DNA from: Macrobrachium rosenbergii
Taxonomy: Eukaryota; Arthropoda; Malacostraca; Decapoda; Palaemonidae
DNA: 64,000 nt
Assembly: GCF_040412425.1 (NCBI RefSeq)
Contig: NC_089768.1
Coordinates: 761,001 to 825,000 of the forward strand
Direction of reading: 5' to 3'
Position numbers and translations under genes: made by a program. Below the pieces are notes generated by a model, which worked only from the letters and a program-made list of their open reading frames with translations, did not search any database and was not told the DNA's origin. Every line of letters starts with the position of its first letter. The first letter of the stretch is position 1. This document shows positions 10,870 through 22,160 of the stretch, piece by piece.

Positions 10870-11055
10870 TAGTTTTCCTGTCGACCAGTTGGCTGTCGCC
10901 CAATTGTCCTGTCAACCAGTTGGCTGTCACCCAGTGTCCTGTCAACCAGTTGGCTGTTGCCCAGTTGTCCTGTCAACCAGTTGCTGTTGCCCAGTTGTCC
11001 TGTCGACCAGTTGGCTGTCGCCCAGTTGTCCTGTCGACAAGTTGACTGTCACCCA
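10870..11055. repeat. Minisatellite of about 31-bp units
   Basis: Six to seven tandem copies of CTGTCRACCAGTTGGCTGT plus YRCCCAGTTGTC, with small length variants. An inverse copy lies at 9980-10012. Confidence 0.8.
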
Positions 11056-11060
11056 ATAGC

Positions 11061-11489
11061 CACCGAACCAGGCAAGGAACTTGTGCATATGGAATCCCTG
11101 CAAGCAGAGCTGGAACAGCTTTTTTGGAGGTTTTTGCAATCATTCGTGGTATGATAGTCTTGGGAAGGTGATGCTAGTTCTTGGTGTCTTGGAAGGGTGA
11201 ACGCTTAATCAGCAAGTTGGGTAGTTCCTTCATCTCCAGCAGATTAAGCAAGCGCCTTTCCCTGCTGCTTCAGCATCGGAGGAGGTGTTACATACTAGAG
11301 GATGCTGTGGTTAACTCCCCTGCTGTTGGACTCATCAGTCTGCTGATTGACTAACGGCCTCCGCTGGAGAGACTGTCTGGAGGTTCTTTTGTTCTCTGCT
11401 TCTGACGCAAACACCGTAAGATTTGCAAAAAGGTCTTTGCGTCCATAATCCAAACAGTTCTAGAAGACTCAGAGCTCTCTCATAGTCAC
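11061..11489. other. Non-coding, nothing specific
   Basis: Short open stretches only (for example EPGKELVHMESLQAELEQLF at about 11064), with no recognisable motif. Confidence 0.4.
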
Positions 11490-12426
11490 TTCCAGAATAG
11501 TGGACAAGGTTAGGAGAGAAAAGAGGTGGATCCTTGCATGGAACTCAAAAGTGGCTGTTCCATCTGAAATTTGGCCCACAGGGGCACCAAACTCCTGGTT
11601 AGCCACATTGATGCGAAACTTTTCCAATTCGAAAAAGAAGGACAAGTGTTGTCCATTCCTCTGTGGAGTTGTGAGACACTGGGATAGTGGAAATAAGTAG
11701 CTTTATTTTTACTCTCTTCCCATGCTTCCCAATAAGTGCAGATTTCTTAAATTCTGGCTTCACATAATTATTTGTTATAAAAGTGAAAGGATAAAAGGGT
11801 TATTGGTTCTCCAGGAATATGGAGGTACCATACTAGCAGGGAAGATGAATGTCACCTTTTGCAGTTTCTAAATGCCTGCTGAAGGGACCAAGTGCCATTC
11901 CATATGTGGAAAAAGATGTCCTGAAAATTCTATATTTCCCACCTCAAACCTTGTTCTCTTTTTGTGTACGTGGTCTTTGCCTTCTGGCAAAAGGATACAG
12001 ATTGAGGCATCATTCAAGATATGAGTACAGTATCGAGTAGGTGTAGGCGCCACTGATTCTCCCAACTTCGGAAGGTTATAGTCTGAACTATTCATGGTAT
12101 TAGAACCAGTCAAAGCTATGAAAGCAGGGGACAAAACTCTTTGGCCTTGGGCTTTTTGTTAACTTGCTCCCAGGACTTGAATGTTTTGTGTGAGGATTGC
12201 TTTACTTTAGAGTAAATCCCTGTGTATTGGTATTTCCAAATATGTCATACAGGTCCATTATCCCTGATGTCAGTCCTTGACTGGAAGCAGACTGCCAGCA
12301 GGATTATTATTAACTTTCAAAACCAATCGTGTTTTATATGGGTTCGGTTTACCTGCATTTGCTGAGTGCTGCACTCTCCCACCATCCTTGTCAGTGTGGT
12401 AACAAGCTATATGAATGTTACATAAG
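11490..12426 (+). mobile_element. Probable 3' remnant of a third DIRS family
   Basis: Around 11575-11640 a degraded frame reads GAPNSWLATLMRNFSN, which lines up with the G-P-x-x-DLFAT-x-x-N-x-K-L linker after DIRS RNase H. From about 12030 to 12408 the sequence is non-coding and ends in the inverted-arm structure seen at other DIRS ends (12409-12492). Both clues are weak alone; together they suggest a DIRS tail. Confidence 0.35.
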
Positions 12427-12492
12427 ATTCATAGAAATAATACCAATTTCACAATAAAATTTGTTTTTCCCGTACTTACCTAACATTCATAT
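12409..12492. other. Arm-core-arm joint, third DIRS family
   Basis: ATATGAATGTTACATAAG (12409-12426) and CTTACCTAACATTCATAT (12475-12492) are inverted at 16 of 18 positions around a 48-base AT-rich core. A further arm-like copy, ATATGAATCTTACGTAG, lies at 12664-12680 and may be the far end of a short partner element. Confidence 0.5.
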
Positions 12493-12680
12493 TATTCACC
12501 CATCCTTCCCACATCCAGCAGGTAGAAAACTAACTTAGACATAGAAAATGGAATGGCGGGTAGTGGGAAGTAAACGGGAGGACAAGATAAGCAGATAAAA
12601 TAGACACAACCTCTCTTTTCTTTAATTTTCCTCAGTTGCCAAGCAAGCCAACAGCTTAAAACTATATGAATCTTACGTAG

Positions 12681-13859
12681 GTAGTGTAGAGATAACCAGT
12701 TTTGGTATATCATTAGAAAGCTTATGCTTTGAGCTTTCTGATGTGATGCAAAACTCTTCTTTAAAAGCAAATGGGTGAGCATAAGAACTTTACAAAATCC
12801 AAGTAATTTTTATATGAAAAATTTAATAACTACTTTGCATAATATGCACTATATATACACATATTTTTTCCTTTTCTCACGATATAATAGCCTAAAACAT
12901 TTTGAATTAACTGAAACACAAATATACAAATATTCCAGCCTCATGCTAAATATGTCACAAGCTTTACCATGGTTATTCACAAAATACACAAAATAAACAT
13001 TTTCACATAAAAATCATCTTGATAAAGTAGGCCAGTGTTTCTTACTGGAATTTTGTTATGCAGTACTTTGCCAGTACCTTTTCTTACTGTTTAATAAAAC
13101 AAAATATTTTTGAATTATGGGAAGCATTTATTAGTGAATACAGAGTTCAGATGCAGAAATAATGTCAAATATCACACATTTGTTACTGACTTGCTGGAGG
13201 AAATGTATTAGCCTTGCAATGCATACTCACACTTTCAACTGAATTATTATGTTTATATAAAGTGCTATGATTTTATTATTTTCCCTCAGTACTGTAACAG
13301 ACTGATTGATTGATTAATAGTAAATTACTAGGTGTCACAACTGTTAAGGTCATTGACTCCAAAAATATGTTGGTAAAATCATTCTTTTTATATCCCAAAA
13401 CATTCCTGAATTGCAAGATTTATGTATTTGCTTCAAGTTCTAAAAACAATGCAAAATATGCCACACATTTGAGACTGTCACCTTGCCCATGAGATGATGT
13501 TTTTTAAAGCCAAACCTAAGCCAATGCTGTGATTAGTTTGTGTTTTGTGAGGTGGAATCTGTGGACCAAAATTAAAGCAGCATTTTGGTTATGTACCCAG
13601 GCCACTAAGGTTTCACAAATACCTCTACAAGGCTGGGTACAAATTTCGAAGGTTGAGTCCATGCAAATGTCATAGGTTACAGCTGCTGCAAAATGAATGT
13701 GCCCCTATACTGTCTGTTGTTCAGAGTATTGTAAAATTAATTTTTGTACTTTATTTTGTATTGTCATTTATAATCTGTGCATTATTAGAATTAATTTTAA
13801 GGGTATATTATTTTTGCATTCTTTTTTCTACATTGAATTATACCTTTTCTTTTTTCCAG
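12681..13859. other. Intron sequence before exon 2
   Basis: AT-rich. No repeat or coding block supported. The last 200 bases are open in the exon 2 frame, but encode a very hydrophobic stretch upstream of a strong acceptor (CTTTTCTTTTTTCCAG), so they are read as intron. Confidence 0.5.
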
Positions 13860-15043
13860 ACTCTTGCAAGTCATGTTGCAAATGCAGACTGCAGTGTCCA
13901 GAGTTATGCAGTAAGGATAACCTACATTCTTCTGCAGAACCCCCGACTTTCACCCATGGTAACACACCGTCCGGTACATTGCTTGATTTTACTTCAAGGT
14001 GTGATCAGATGGATAATAAAAGACCATAGACAAGATACAAATGTAAATTTAGCATTAATGCTTACACAAGAAATTGGTTCTTTCATGAAAAGCGATAATG
14101 ACAAGAAGGCTAGTATTTCATCAGTTATAGAGCATGTGTTTCTACCTTATGTAAGACTATGTTCTACTTCTAAAACTGAAGACTGTGAAAATATGAAAAA
14201 ATTACTGTGTGAACTAAAACAGCTTCTGTCTCTTAGTTTATTTGATGAAACATCAAAACAGATGTACATGGACATTTTGTCAGTATTATTTTCTGAAGAA
14301 ACTAAAGTTTCATTACCTGAAGATGGGAGTCAGATTTTCTCATCTCTCATAATGTTCATTAACAATGAACCTGTGGAACTATGTAAACATCTTTTATATG
14401 AATTTCTAACATCTTTTTCAATAGCCTACAAGAACTACAATGATATGAACCACAGAATGACAATCGTACTTTGTTTCATTATTGGTGTGTCTGTGAAGGG
14501 CTCTAATATATTAGCCATTAATAAGAATAATCTAGCCTGTCAGCAGATTATAGCACAGCAGTGTAACCACCACAAACAAGAGGCTCTGTTGCTATCAGTG
14601 TTGGTTGCTGTGAAGGATCTCCACTTCAACCATGATGTTACATTAAAAAGCATTTGTCCCAAAAGGTGGTTGAATAACCTAAGTGACTTAATTATAAAAC
14701 ATTTGTTATGGACAGCATCAGGAGTCCAGTGTCTGCAGACATTATTGCAAATCAGTCCCAAGGATATGGTCGATTTGATACTGAATAATTTTTGTACCAT
14801 TGTTCACAAGTGCATAAGTGACACAGTAAACTCTGATGATTATGATACTTCCAAGGATCTTGCCTCTGCCACTGATGATTTGCTCTGTGATGTGCTGCAA
14901 GTGTATAGTCAACTTCGGGAAGCTCCCAGCATGCTTATAAATATCCTCCACTCTCTTTTGAAGATGCCAAAAGCAATAGCAAAATGCACCATCATACCAG
15001 AATCCCTCTACATCTACGATGGAAAATTACTGCTTCCTCCCAG
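13860..15043 (+). CDS. Host gene, large internal exon 2 (helical ARM/HEAT-like protein)
   Basis: The acceptor TTTTTTCCAG ends at 13859 and the donor GTGAGA begins at 15044. The exon gives 394 residues plus two bases (phase 2). It starts TLASHVANADCSVQSYAVRI and ends YIYDGKLLLPPR. It is Leu/Ile/Ser rich with many predicted short amphipathic helices (for example MKKLLCELKQLLSLSLF, LLCDVLQVYSQLREAPSML), no signal peptide, no obvious transmembrane pair and no catalytic motif. That is the look of an ARM or HEAT solenoid. The serine followed by short hydrophobic helices near SPMVTHRPVHCLILLQGVI fits the same reading. MEI1 (a meiosis protein of this architecture) crossed my mind but I cannot support it. 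Codon use is AT-rich, like exons 1, 3 and 4. Confidence 0.8.
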
Positions 15044-15699
15044 GTGAGATTTTATTTTTTTTCAAAGACTTGTTTCATAGAAAGAAACCATTCCTTTACT
15101 TTAAATTTATTTGTAGTTACTGTCCAACAAAGGCAATTTATTGTGGTGCTTGCTTTGCCAAATTAACCGTAATTGATACTGCCTTCCACCTATGGTGTTC
15201 AATGTTGTATCATAAAAAAAACCCTACATATGTATGTTATTTAAATTACCATGCTGCTTTTTAAATAAAATACATAGGAGTTCAATGCATGTTGGGCATG
15301 ATATATATATAATTACTGTACTGAATTAAAATTAAGCTTAGAAAAAGTTATCTGAAAGTAGTGTATAATTTAACACATTAACTGCAATGTCCTCCTTATG
15401 TGGTTCATGGGACTCTCTTAATGAGCGTCGTTTATTATATGTGGTACATTTATTTAGAATCATATACATTTTTTAAGTACAGTACCTTAAATTTAATCAA
15501 AAAGGCTTTATTTTCATTAAACCAGTATTGTAATATTTGAGAAAACAAATAAATTAACCTAGAGCATTAACTAAGTACTTCATTTATTACTGTAAATAAT
15601 ACTTATATGATGGCAAAAGGACAATTATTTTTTTTTTCTCTTTTTATTTTCCAATAGCAGAAAATTGAAAAAATTTCATATAAGATCAAGAAAATCTTG
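15044..15699. other. Intron sequence, AT-rich
   Basis: Nothing supported beyond short A/T runs. A Cys-containing open stretch at 15100-15264 (YCPTKAIYCGACF) has no splice donor and is treated as chance. Confidence 0.5.
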
Positions 15700-15733
15700 T
15701 TTTCTGGGCTCGACCTGTGTCACCCAGTGAAAT

Positions 15734-17932
15734 GATCCATTAGCACTCATTTCTAGGTATAAATATTGCTAAATATATCAGAGAAAAAGCTAACCATAAT
15801 GCCAGGGTTACGACCCCTGGATCGAACACCATTAGATGGTGTCGGCATGCACAAGGGGTGAGTGGTTGCCACTACCACAGATCTTCGTCCTACAGATTTC
15901 TCCATTCTCAAAACCCCGAAAAAGGAGGAGCCGTTCCAAAGCCTTACCCTCCGCACCTAGCCAACCACCACCCCGGCCGCCATATTCCAATTTAGCACGC
16001 CTTCCAGGATACACCGTATTTTTCTTTGGTGTTGTTATTCGGTTTTTTCTACTTGCATCATGTCATCCCACCAGGAATTTCCACCATCTAAGTTGAGTAC
16101 CATTTCCTTTTGGTTTTTTATTACAGAGGCATTATATTTTGACTGTTCGTATATTGTTTACAAGGTAAATAGTTCTACGCAGCCGGGCGTGAGCTGTGTC
16201 TGCCTCTGCCATGCTTGACCCTCAGTCTTCGCATTTTATTAGCAGAATATTTCTGCTAGTTTTTATCCATACTCCATTTCAGTTTGGAGCCTTATTTGGA
16301 GAATTTACCGTTTCGCTGGTAGGAGGTAAGGGAGCCCGTATCATGACTGATCTAGGCTAGGGATGGAGGTACTCCCCTCCCTTTTTCTGATCATAGTTTT
16401 CCTCCCTTTTCACTGGTTTCCTTCTTCCATCAGCGAATTGGTGCCTTCTCGATGGTGGTATTATTATTATCATGATCATAGCTGATGTGTACAAGGATGG
16501 ATGACATGTCTATTCTTGGATTAGTTTATGTGTGCAATTCGGCGTCAGAGGTGGCCATTTTGGGTATCCCCACTTCCCGTATAACGGATGTTGTTTGGCC
16601 CTCTCTGCCGCTGAGTCCTTTAATGTATTTATAAGTATATAATTTTTAGACATCTCACATCGAATGGTTAACTTTTATTATGTTAGTGCTCTGGACGGCA
16701 GGTAGTTTTATTCGATTAGGTATATTCTAGCCTAGCCTACTCGACCGAGCCGTAATTCGGTTTTGGAGGGTTAGGCTAGACAGGATAGGCGCTTTTGCAC
16801 GATGCTTAGACTACCTAGCTCACCTGACCAGGCCGTTTTGAGGTTTTGGAGGGAGATGTTAGGTTTGTGAGGGAGTTCCTCGTTCACTCTTGGCCCACCT
16901 GACCAGGCCGTTAGGTTTTGGGAGGTGAGGTTAGGCTAGTGAGAGAGTTGCTCTTCACCCTTAGCCCACCTGGCCAGGCCGTTAGGTTTTGGAGGGTGAG
17001 GTTAGAATAGTGAAGGGTCTCCTCAATTCATAGTCTACCACCTGACCAGGCTGTCGGTTTTGGAGGGTGTAGCTAGGTTATGCGAGGTTCTTCTTCCCCC
17101 CCCTCACCTGTAGCGCTCATTCTGGCCTTCCTGACCAAGCCAGAAAGTTTTGGTTTTGGAAGGTAGGCTGGGATCGAGAGGTTGCGCAGGTTATTTCGTG
17201 TATATAACCTAGTCCTTCTTTACCTGATCGATTAGATTTTGGCGACGTGGCTTGGGCGTCTTCCTAGCAGAGGGAAACCGATCGCTTGCGTTCGGCACCC
17301 CTGTGAGGAGGTTACATTCGGCTTCCAGAGGTTGCTACCCACCCGACTGGTGGCCGTTCGCCGGGTTTCCGCCACTCACCTACCTTTCCCTTATCGGGCG
17401 GTGTTTCGTTTGCTTGCTTTCCATAGTTATAGCTGGAGCGTCGAACACTGTCCCAGGGATGCAATCATGAGGTACGCTATGTTAAGTCTCCGCCAGGTTA
17501 GTCGGGTCTTTTGTTGTTATCGTCCATGTTACCACTCCGGTGGGTATGGTTTTCGGTTTAATTGGCGGTTTCCACTACGTGGTTTCCGCCCTGGGCGATT
17601 GAGAGATGGGCCATATGCGAACACTCCTTTCCGCCACGTTACGCCGTTTCCATATGTGACATAACGAGATTTCAGTGGCAAATCATGGCGGAGTACCATA
17701 GCGGCGGAGTATCATAGAGTACTTATTTTTAACATAATTAATAGTTAGCCATTCTGTAGCATAACCTATGTTTATTAGTCTTTTACTACCGGATTCAATT
17801 CCGGCGGGTTTTGCCTGATGACACGCATGTTTCATCACCCATAAATCTGTGTTAAGGTAGCCTATTACTGCCGGACCTAATTCCGGTGGGCCTTGCCTTG
17901 ACGATACTCATGTACCACCATTCCACTTACAG
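15734..17932 (+). promoter_or_regulatory. 5' leader of DIRS copy 2
   Basis: About 2.2 kb before gag. The first 280 bases match the interior of short elements A and B. A later block (AAGTTGAGTACCATTTCC, about 16090) matches the copy 3 leader. Between 16730 and 17170 a motif around CACCTGACCAGGCCG plus GTTTTGGAGG repeats about five times with a spacing near 70-100 bases. Promoter function is inference only. Confidence 0.45.
16740..17170. repeat. Degenerate tandem motif in the DIRS leader
   Basis: Successive units carry CCACCTGACCAGGCCG and GGTTTTGGAGGGTGAGG at about 16750, 16825, 16900, 16965, 17040 and 17130. The unit length drifts, so this is an old tandem array. Confidence 0.6.
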
Positions 17933-18103
17933 ATGGTACGTTGTCAGGAGCCAGGGTGCACGGCGGTTCTCCAACAACCCTGTGGACACGAGGTGTGCCG
18001 ATCGCACTCCAGCTGCTCGGTCCACGTTGGGGACCTGGTCGTTTGGCACCCGGATGGCTGTGAAATCTGCTACGCTCTGTACGAGTTAGTGGTGGATGAG
18101 TCG
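17933..18103 (+). CDS. DIRS copy 2 gag, 5' exon with zinc-binding motif
   Basis: Fifty-seven codons preceded by ACTTACAG and followed by the donor GTAAGT at 18104. The exon encodes VRCQEPGCTAVLQQPCGHEV then CRSHSSC, a Cys/His array of form C-x4-C-x9-H-x2-C-x2-H-x2-C, followed by VVWHPDGCEICYAL with another C-x2-C pair. Copy 3 has an exon of the same length with the same array. It starts with ATG here but with ACT in copy 3. The upstream AG suggests that the true start codon may lie in an earlier exon. A role in RNA binding or assembly is inferred. Confidence 0.6.
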
Positions 18104-18213
18104 GTAAGTTTTAAGAGACCGCTAACCTTTAGTCTCTTTTTGACTTTAATGGCTTATATAGACATACGAGAAAATTGGAGAATGTTTTCAGTAAGTCCTA
18201 CCTTTTCTTACAG

Positions 18214-20325
18214 TCTGACCAAATCATCCGTGACTCTTCGCTGTCAACCCTGAAGATCTGGGTCAGCGGATTTGGGAGGAACGTTGCGTCTGGCAATCCA
18301 TATGTCCTGTCGGAGGAGATTTGTAATCTCCTCTACCCCGGTGCCCGGATCTCCGCTGCAATGCCGGCGGAATTGGCCGCCCCAATCATCGAGAGGATCC
18401 AGCAAGAGACGCAGCCCTCCCAAGAAGACAACCTGTGCGGAGAGGTGGTGGAAGAGGTAGCGGCCATCAACATCCACCTCGAGCCGATGAGCGTAGATTT
18501 GGACCATCAGGTAGAAGGTAAGGTGGTAAGTGAGGCAGGGGGAGAGGGTTTTGGTAGTCCCCTTTTCAGTTCTTCTTCCTCTTCTTCTTCCTTTCAGGGG
18601 TTTCCCAAACCAGCTATCCTTGGGGACAGATCTTGGTCTGTTATCCCCAAGGTGAGATCCTTAAAAAAGAAGGACTTACCAAAGTCCTCTAGACCTCAAA
18701 GGTCTAATCTGCCAGCTCCCTCAAGGTCGTCACTGGCTCTTAAACCAGTGGCGTCCTCAAGTAAGGCTACTCCCCCGTCCAAAGGGTCGAGATCCAGAGT
18801 GTCTAAGGCTAAACCCCCACAGCCTAACTTTGACCCTGAGGCCTTCGTCGAACTTCTAATGCAGAGGATCGACTCCAAGGTTGAAGCTAGGCTACAAGAC
18901 CTTTCTCTCAGCTTCTTTCAAGCTTGGAGACCTCTGGTCAGTCAGTGCTGTCATTGGCACAAAGGATGCAGGCCCAGGAAAGCTTGCTCTCCGGATTTAT
19001 CCAATCCGGAGCAGTACAGCAGTCCCATGTTGTTCCGGATGCCTCCAGACTGCCCCCCTTTGATAAGGGGAACCCTGTGGCAGCTGGCTCTACACGCCCC
19101 CCTGCATAATGACACCCTGACCATCGAGGGTTTGGGCACTCATCGTCTGGAAGAACTGGAGTTCTTTCCAGCCGACCTGGTGCCTCCCTACCCAGGCTAT
19201 GCCAGGCTAACAGAGGAAGCCTGGATTAGATCCGATAAGGTCCCGAAGGAAACGGTTATCTTTCCCAGGGACCAAGCCCAATCCGCCCTGATGCGCGCTC
19301 TCACTGACTGGGAGTGCGAAAATACGAAACTTACTCCCTTTAAAGGAAGTTTTACGATGTTCTCGGTAGGTGACTCCATCCCTACCCCCTGCACGACTAA
19401 GATCGCAGAATTGACCTTTCAGGCGGGAATAGATGGCAAACCGCTGCCTCAACTCCGGGAGACAGATCCCACCTCCCTTCTTTTCCCCTGGGATTCGGAA
19501 TATTGGTCGGGAGCTCCGGCTACATTCACAGTGGGTAAATTCGACCCCGAGTGTGCCTCCACCTTGTTCAGTGAGCAACTACCCAGGATTCCGGAGGCCC
19601 TTCTGAAGGCAGAGTATGAGGCTAAGTGCAGGTTGAGTCGCTCCCTGCATTCCATCACCATCGCAGAGGTAACAGCTTTGACTTACACTGACGAACCTCT
19701 GTTCCAGGTCCTGACGAAATCCTTATTAGCGTCATTCCAATCGGACCTTTATGACTTTGTGGTGGCGAGACAAAACTGCCGGAAGCATATCTTCGCAGAC
19801 GCCACCATCAGGCATGAGCCCAATAGACTCATGAAGAGTTCTGTCTGGGGACCTAACATCTTCCCTGAGGATAAGGTCAATAATGTTCTGGCGGAGGCAA
19901 CCAGAGCAAACCAGAGTCTTCGCTCCCGCTGGGGTCTTCCTTTTCAAAGGAAGTCCGCCGAGACCTCCGGACCTCAACCCAGGGAAAGGAAGAAGTTCAG
20001 GAGATACAGGAAACCCCAGGCTCAAACTGTGCTTCAGGCTGTACCGGTCTCTCAGATCGGACAGCCTTCCACATCCAAAGCTCAGCCTCGGCAGCAGTTC
20101 GTACTGATGCAGCCGGCTCAGCAAGCCTCTGCTCCACCAGCCTTCGTAGCATCCCCAGCCTTCAACGCTTCGTTTGAAAGCCAAGGGGCGTTTCGAGGCT
20201 ACAACAGGCATGCGAGGGGGAGTAGAGCCAGAGCCGCCTACAGAGGTAGGACTGCAACCAGACCTCTCTCCCGTGGAAGAGGAGCCCGAGGAGGCAGAGG
20301 AAGTAAGTCCTCTTCCAATCAATGA
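18214..20325 (+). CDS. DIRS copy 2 gag, main exon
   Basis: After a 110-base intron (18104-18213, ending CTTACAG) the frame continues for 703 residues to TGA at 20323-20325. Order: helical N-terminal block (SLSTLKIWVSGFGRNV), acidic and serine-rich linker, basic SRSRVSKAKPP segment, core with FFPADLVPPYPGYARLTEEA and WGPNIFPEDKV, and an RG-rich C-terminus (RGRGARGGRGSK). Copy 3 aligns along its whole length, and both are uninterrupted, which implies selection until recently. The product is taken as the structural gag of the element; no enzymatic motif is present. RT begins at about 20174 in the +1 frame, overlapping the last 150 bases. Confidence 0.8.
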   Translation, partial: SDQIIRDSSLSTLKIWVSGFGRNVASGNPYVLSEEICNLLYPGARISAAMPAELAAPIIERIQQETQPSQEDNLCGEVVEEVAAINIHLEPMSVDLDHQVEGKVVSEAGGEGFGSPLFSSSSSSSSFQGFPKPAILGDRSWSVIPKVRSLKKKDLPKSSRPQRSNLPAPSRSSLALKPVASSSKATPPSKGSRSRVSKAKPPQPNFDPEAFVELLMQRIDSKVEARLQDLSLSFFQAWRPLVSQCCHWHKGCRPRKACSPDLSNPEQYSSPMLFRMPPDCPPLIRGTLWQLALHAPLHNDTLTIEGLGTHRLEELEFFPADLVPPYPGYARLTEEAWIRSDKVPKETVIFPRDQAQSALMRALTDWECENTKLTPFKGSFTMFSVGDSIPTPCTTKIAELTFQAGIDGKPLPQLRETDPTSLLFPWDSEYWSGAPATFTVGKFDPECASTLFSEQLPRIPEALLKAEYEAKCRLSRSLHSITIAEVTALTYTDEPLFQVLTKSLLASFQSDLYDFVVARQNCRKHIFADATIRHEPNRLMKSSVWGPNIFPEDKVNNVLAEATRANQSLRSRWGLPFQRKSAETSGPQPRERKKFRRYRKPQAQTVLQAVPVSQIGQPSTSKAQPRQQFVLMQPAQQASAPPAFVASPAFNASFESQGAFRGYNRHARGSRARAAYRGRTATRPLSRGRGARGGRGSKSSSNQ

Positions 20326-22160
20326 GTCTCCTCAGGTAGGCGGGAGGTTATATCTCTTCCGGGACCATTGGACCTTCAGTCCATGGGCCCACAGCATAGT
20401 TTCAAAAGGTCTGGGATGGAGCTGGAGCAGAGGGCCTCCTCCGCCAGTCAGGTTCCATCAACCTCCATCCAAAGACTTACTGGACTTTCTAAAAGACCTT
20501 CTTCAAAAGAAGGCAATAAAGAAAGTGAGACACTTGAAATTTCAAGGCCGTCTGTTCAGTGTCCCAAAGAAAGACTCAATCCAGCAAAGAGTAATTCTAG
20601 ACTTGTCTCGTCTCAACTTATACATTCAATGCGACAAGTTTCACATGCTTACGATCAAGCAGGTACGGATCCTACTTCTCCGTAGGGCCGTCACCACCTC
20701 TATAGATCTTTCAGACGCATATTATCACGTCCCGATTGCGAGAAACTTCTCTCCTTACCTAGGGTCCAGACTAGGGAAACAAGCATACTCGTTCAGAGTC
20801 ATGCCATTCGGGCTCAACATAGTGCCCAGAATTTTTACCAAACGGGCAGAGACAGTAGTCCAACAGCTACGGGCCCAAGGGATTATGCTAGCCGCATGCC
20901 TGGACGATTGGATAATTTGGGCATCCAACGCCAAGGAATGTCAAAAAGCAACATTCATAGTGATCAGCTTCCTGGAATCCTTTGGATTCCAAATAAACAG
21001 GAAGAAATCCCGTCTAGTTCCGGAGGCTCAGTTTCAGTGGTTAGGAATCCAATGGGACCTAAACACACACAAACTGTCACTTCCGCCAGCCAAAAGGAGG
21101 GAAATAGCCAAAGCTACCAGGCAGTTCCTCAAAAACAAAAGAGCCTCTCGTCGTACCCAGGAAAGAGTCCTGGGCTCTCTTCAGTTCGCGTCAGTGACAG
21201 ATTTGCTGCTAAAAGCCAAACTGAAGGATATAAACAGGGTATGGCGGAGACGAGCCAACAGCAGAAACAGAGACAAGATGTCTCTAATTCCGCCGGTGTT
21301 GAGGAAGAGGCTTCGAACATGGTCAACAGTCAAGAGTTTGTCAAGGTCAGTGCCTCTCCAATTTCCCCCCCCCATCATTAGTGATCCATACGGATGCTTC
21401 CCTAAGCGGATGGGGAGGATACTCCCAACACAAGAAAGTTCAAGGAACATGGTCGACTGTATTCTGCCAGTTCCATATCAACATTCTAGAGGCAATGGCA
21501 GTATTTCTAACACTAAAGAAACTACGTCCAACCAGACAGATTCACATCAGACTGGTACTTGACAGTGCAGTAGTTGTACATTGCATAAACAGAGGGGGCT
21601 CCAAGTCGAGCCATATCAATCAGGTAATGATTGCAATTTTCTCTCTGGTAAGGAAACATCTTTGGCACCTGTCAGCTACCCATCTGGCAGGTGTTCGAAA
21701 TGTCATTGCAGATTCACTATCCAGGACAACTCCGCTGGAGTCGGAATGGTCCTTGGACAAGGCATCATTTGAGTGGATTTGTCTTCAGGTACCGGGTCTC
21801 CAGGTGGACCTGTTTGCCACAGAGAGCAACCACAAGCTTCCGTGTTACTTTGCTCCCAATCTAGACCCTCTAGCTCATTACACAGATGCGATGTCAATCG
21901 ACTGGAACAGGTGGCAAAGGATCTATCTGTTTCCACCAATAAACCTATTAATGAAAGTTTTACACAAACTCAGATCATTCAAAGGTCAAGTAGCACTTGT
22001 GGCACCCAACTGGCCGAAGAGCAATTGGTTTCCTCTTCTTCTAGAGTTGAAACTCCGGCACAAACAGATCCCCAGTCCAAGATTGACACAAGTAGTGCAA
22101 ACTCGGACTGTGTCAGCTTCCTCAAGAATTCTGAATGCCCTAACTTTATGGACTTCATGA
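20174..22160 (+). pseudogene. DIRS copy 2 reverse transcriptase and RNase H, one frameshift
   Basis: RT blocks in order: VRHLKFQGRLFSVPKKDS, VILDLSRLNLYI, TTSIDLSDAYYHVPIARNF, SFRVMPFGLNIVPRIFTK and CLDDWIIW (catalytic pair at 20903-20908). RNase H follows with HTDASLSGWGG, ILEAMAVFLTLKKLRP, LVLDSAVVVHCINR and NVIADSLSR, so all four acidic residues are present. The join needs one base fewer in the run of nine C at 21365-21373; copy 3 shows the expected frame. Apart from that the enzyme looks complete. It copies element RNA to DNA in the DIRS cycle. The frame starts within gag at +1, as in copy 3, which suggests shifted or re-initiated translation. Confidence 0.85.

Larger units (their letters stand above)
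9975..11060. mobile_element. Foldback-type element with minisatellite-bearing inverted arms
   Basis: The left arm (about 9975-10068) holds one copy of a GTCRACCAGTTGGCTGTC-type repeat in inverse orientation, then GACTTTTCACTATG and a run of AAT. The right arm (about 10806-11060) holds the inverse complement (CATAGTAAAAAGTC) followed by six to seven tandem copies of the same repeat. Inverted arms built from tandem subrepeats are the hallmark of foldback elements. Between the arms lies a candidate two-exon small gene. No transposase is seen. Confidence 0.55.

Noticed and set aside
13653..13859. N-terminal extension of the exon 2 frame
   Set aside because: Very hydrophobic and AT-rich, lies upstream of a strong pyrimidine tract and AG, and the exon 1 phase joins at 13860; read as intron.
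13860..15043. Naming the host gene MEI1 or URB2
   Set aside because: Both are helical repeat proteins, but I could not match diagnostic residues from memory, so no symbol is given.
15019..15264. Cys-containing frame after exon 2 (YCPTKAIYCGACF)
   Set aside because: Needs read-through of the exon 2 donor, has no donor of its own, and the phase into exon 3 works without it.
17239..17664. 141-codon open frame in the DIRS copy 2 leader
   Set aside because: No counterpart in the copy 3 leader and no recognisable motif.
19732..20322. 196-codon minus-strand frame opposite gag
   Set aside because: Shadow of the plus-strand gag, same codon phase complement, no motif.
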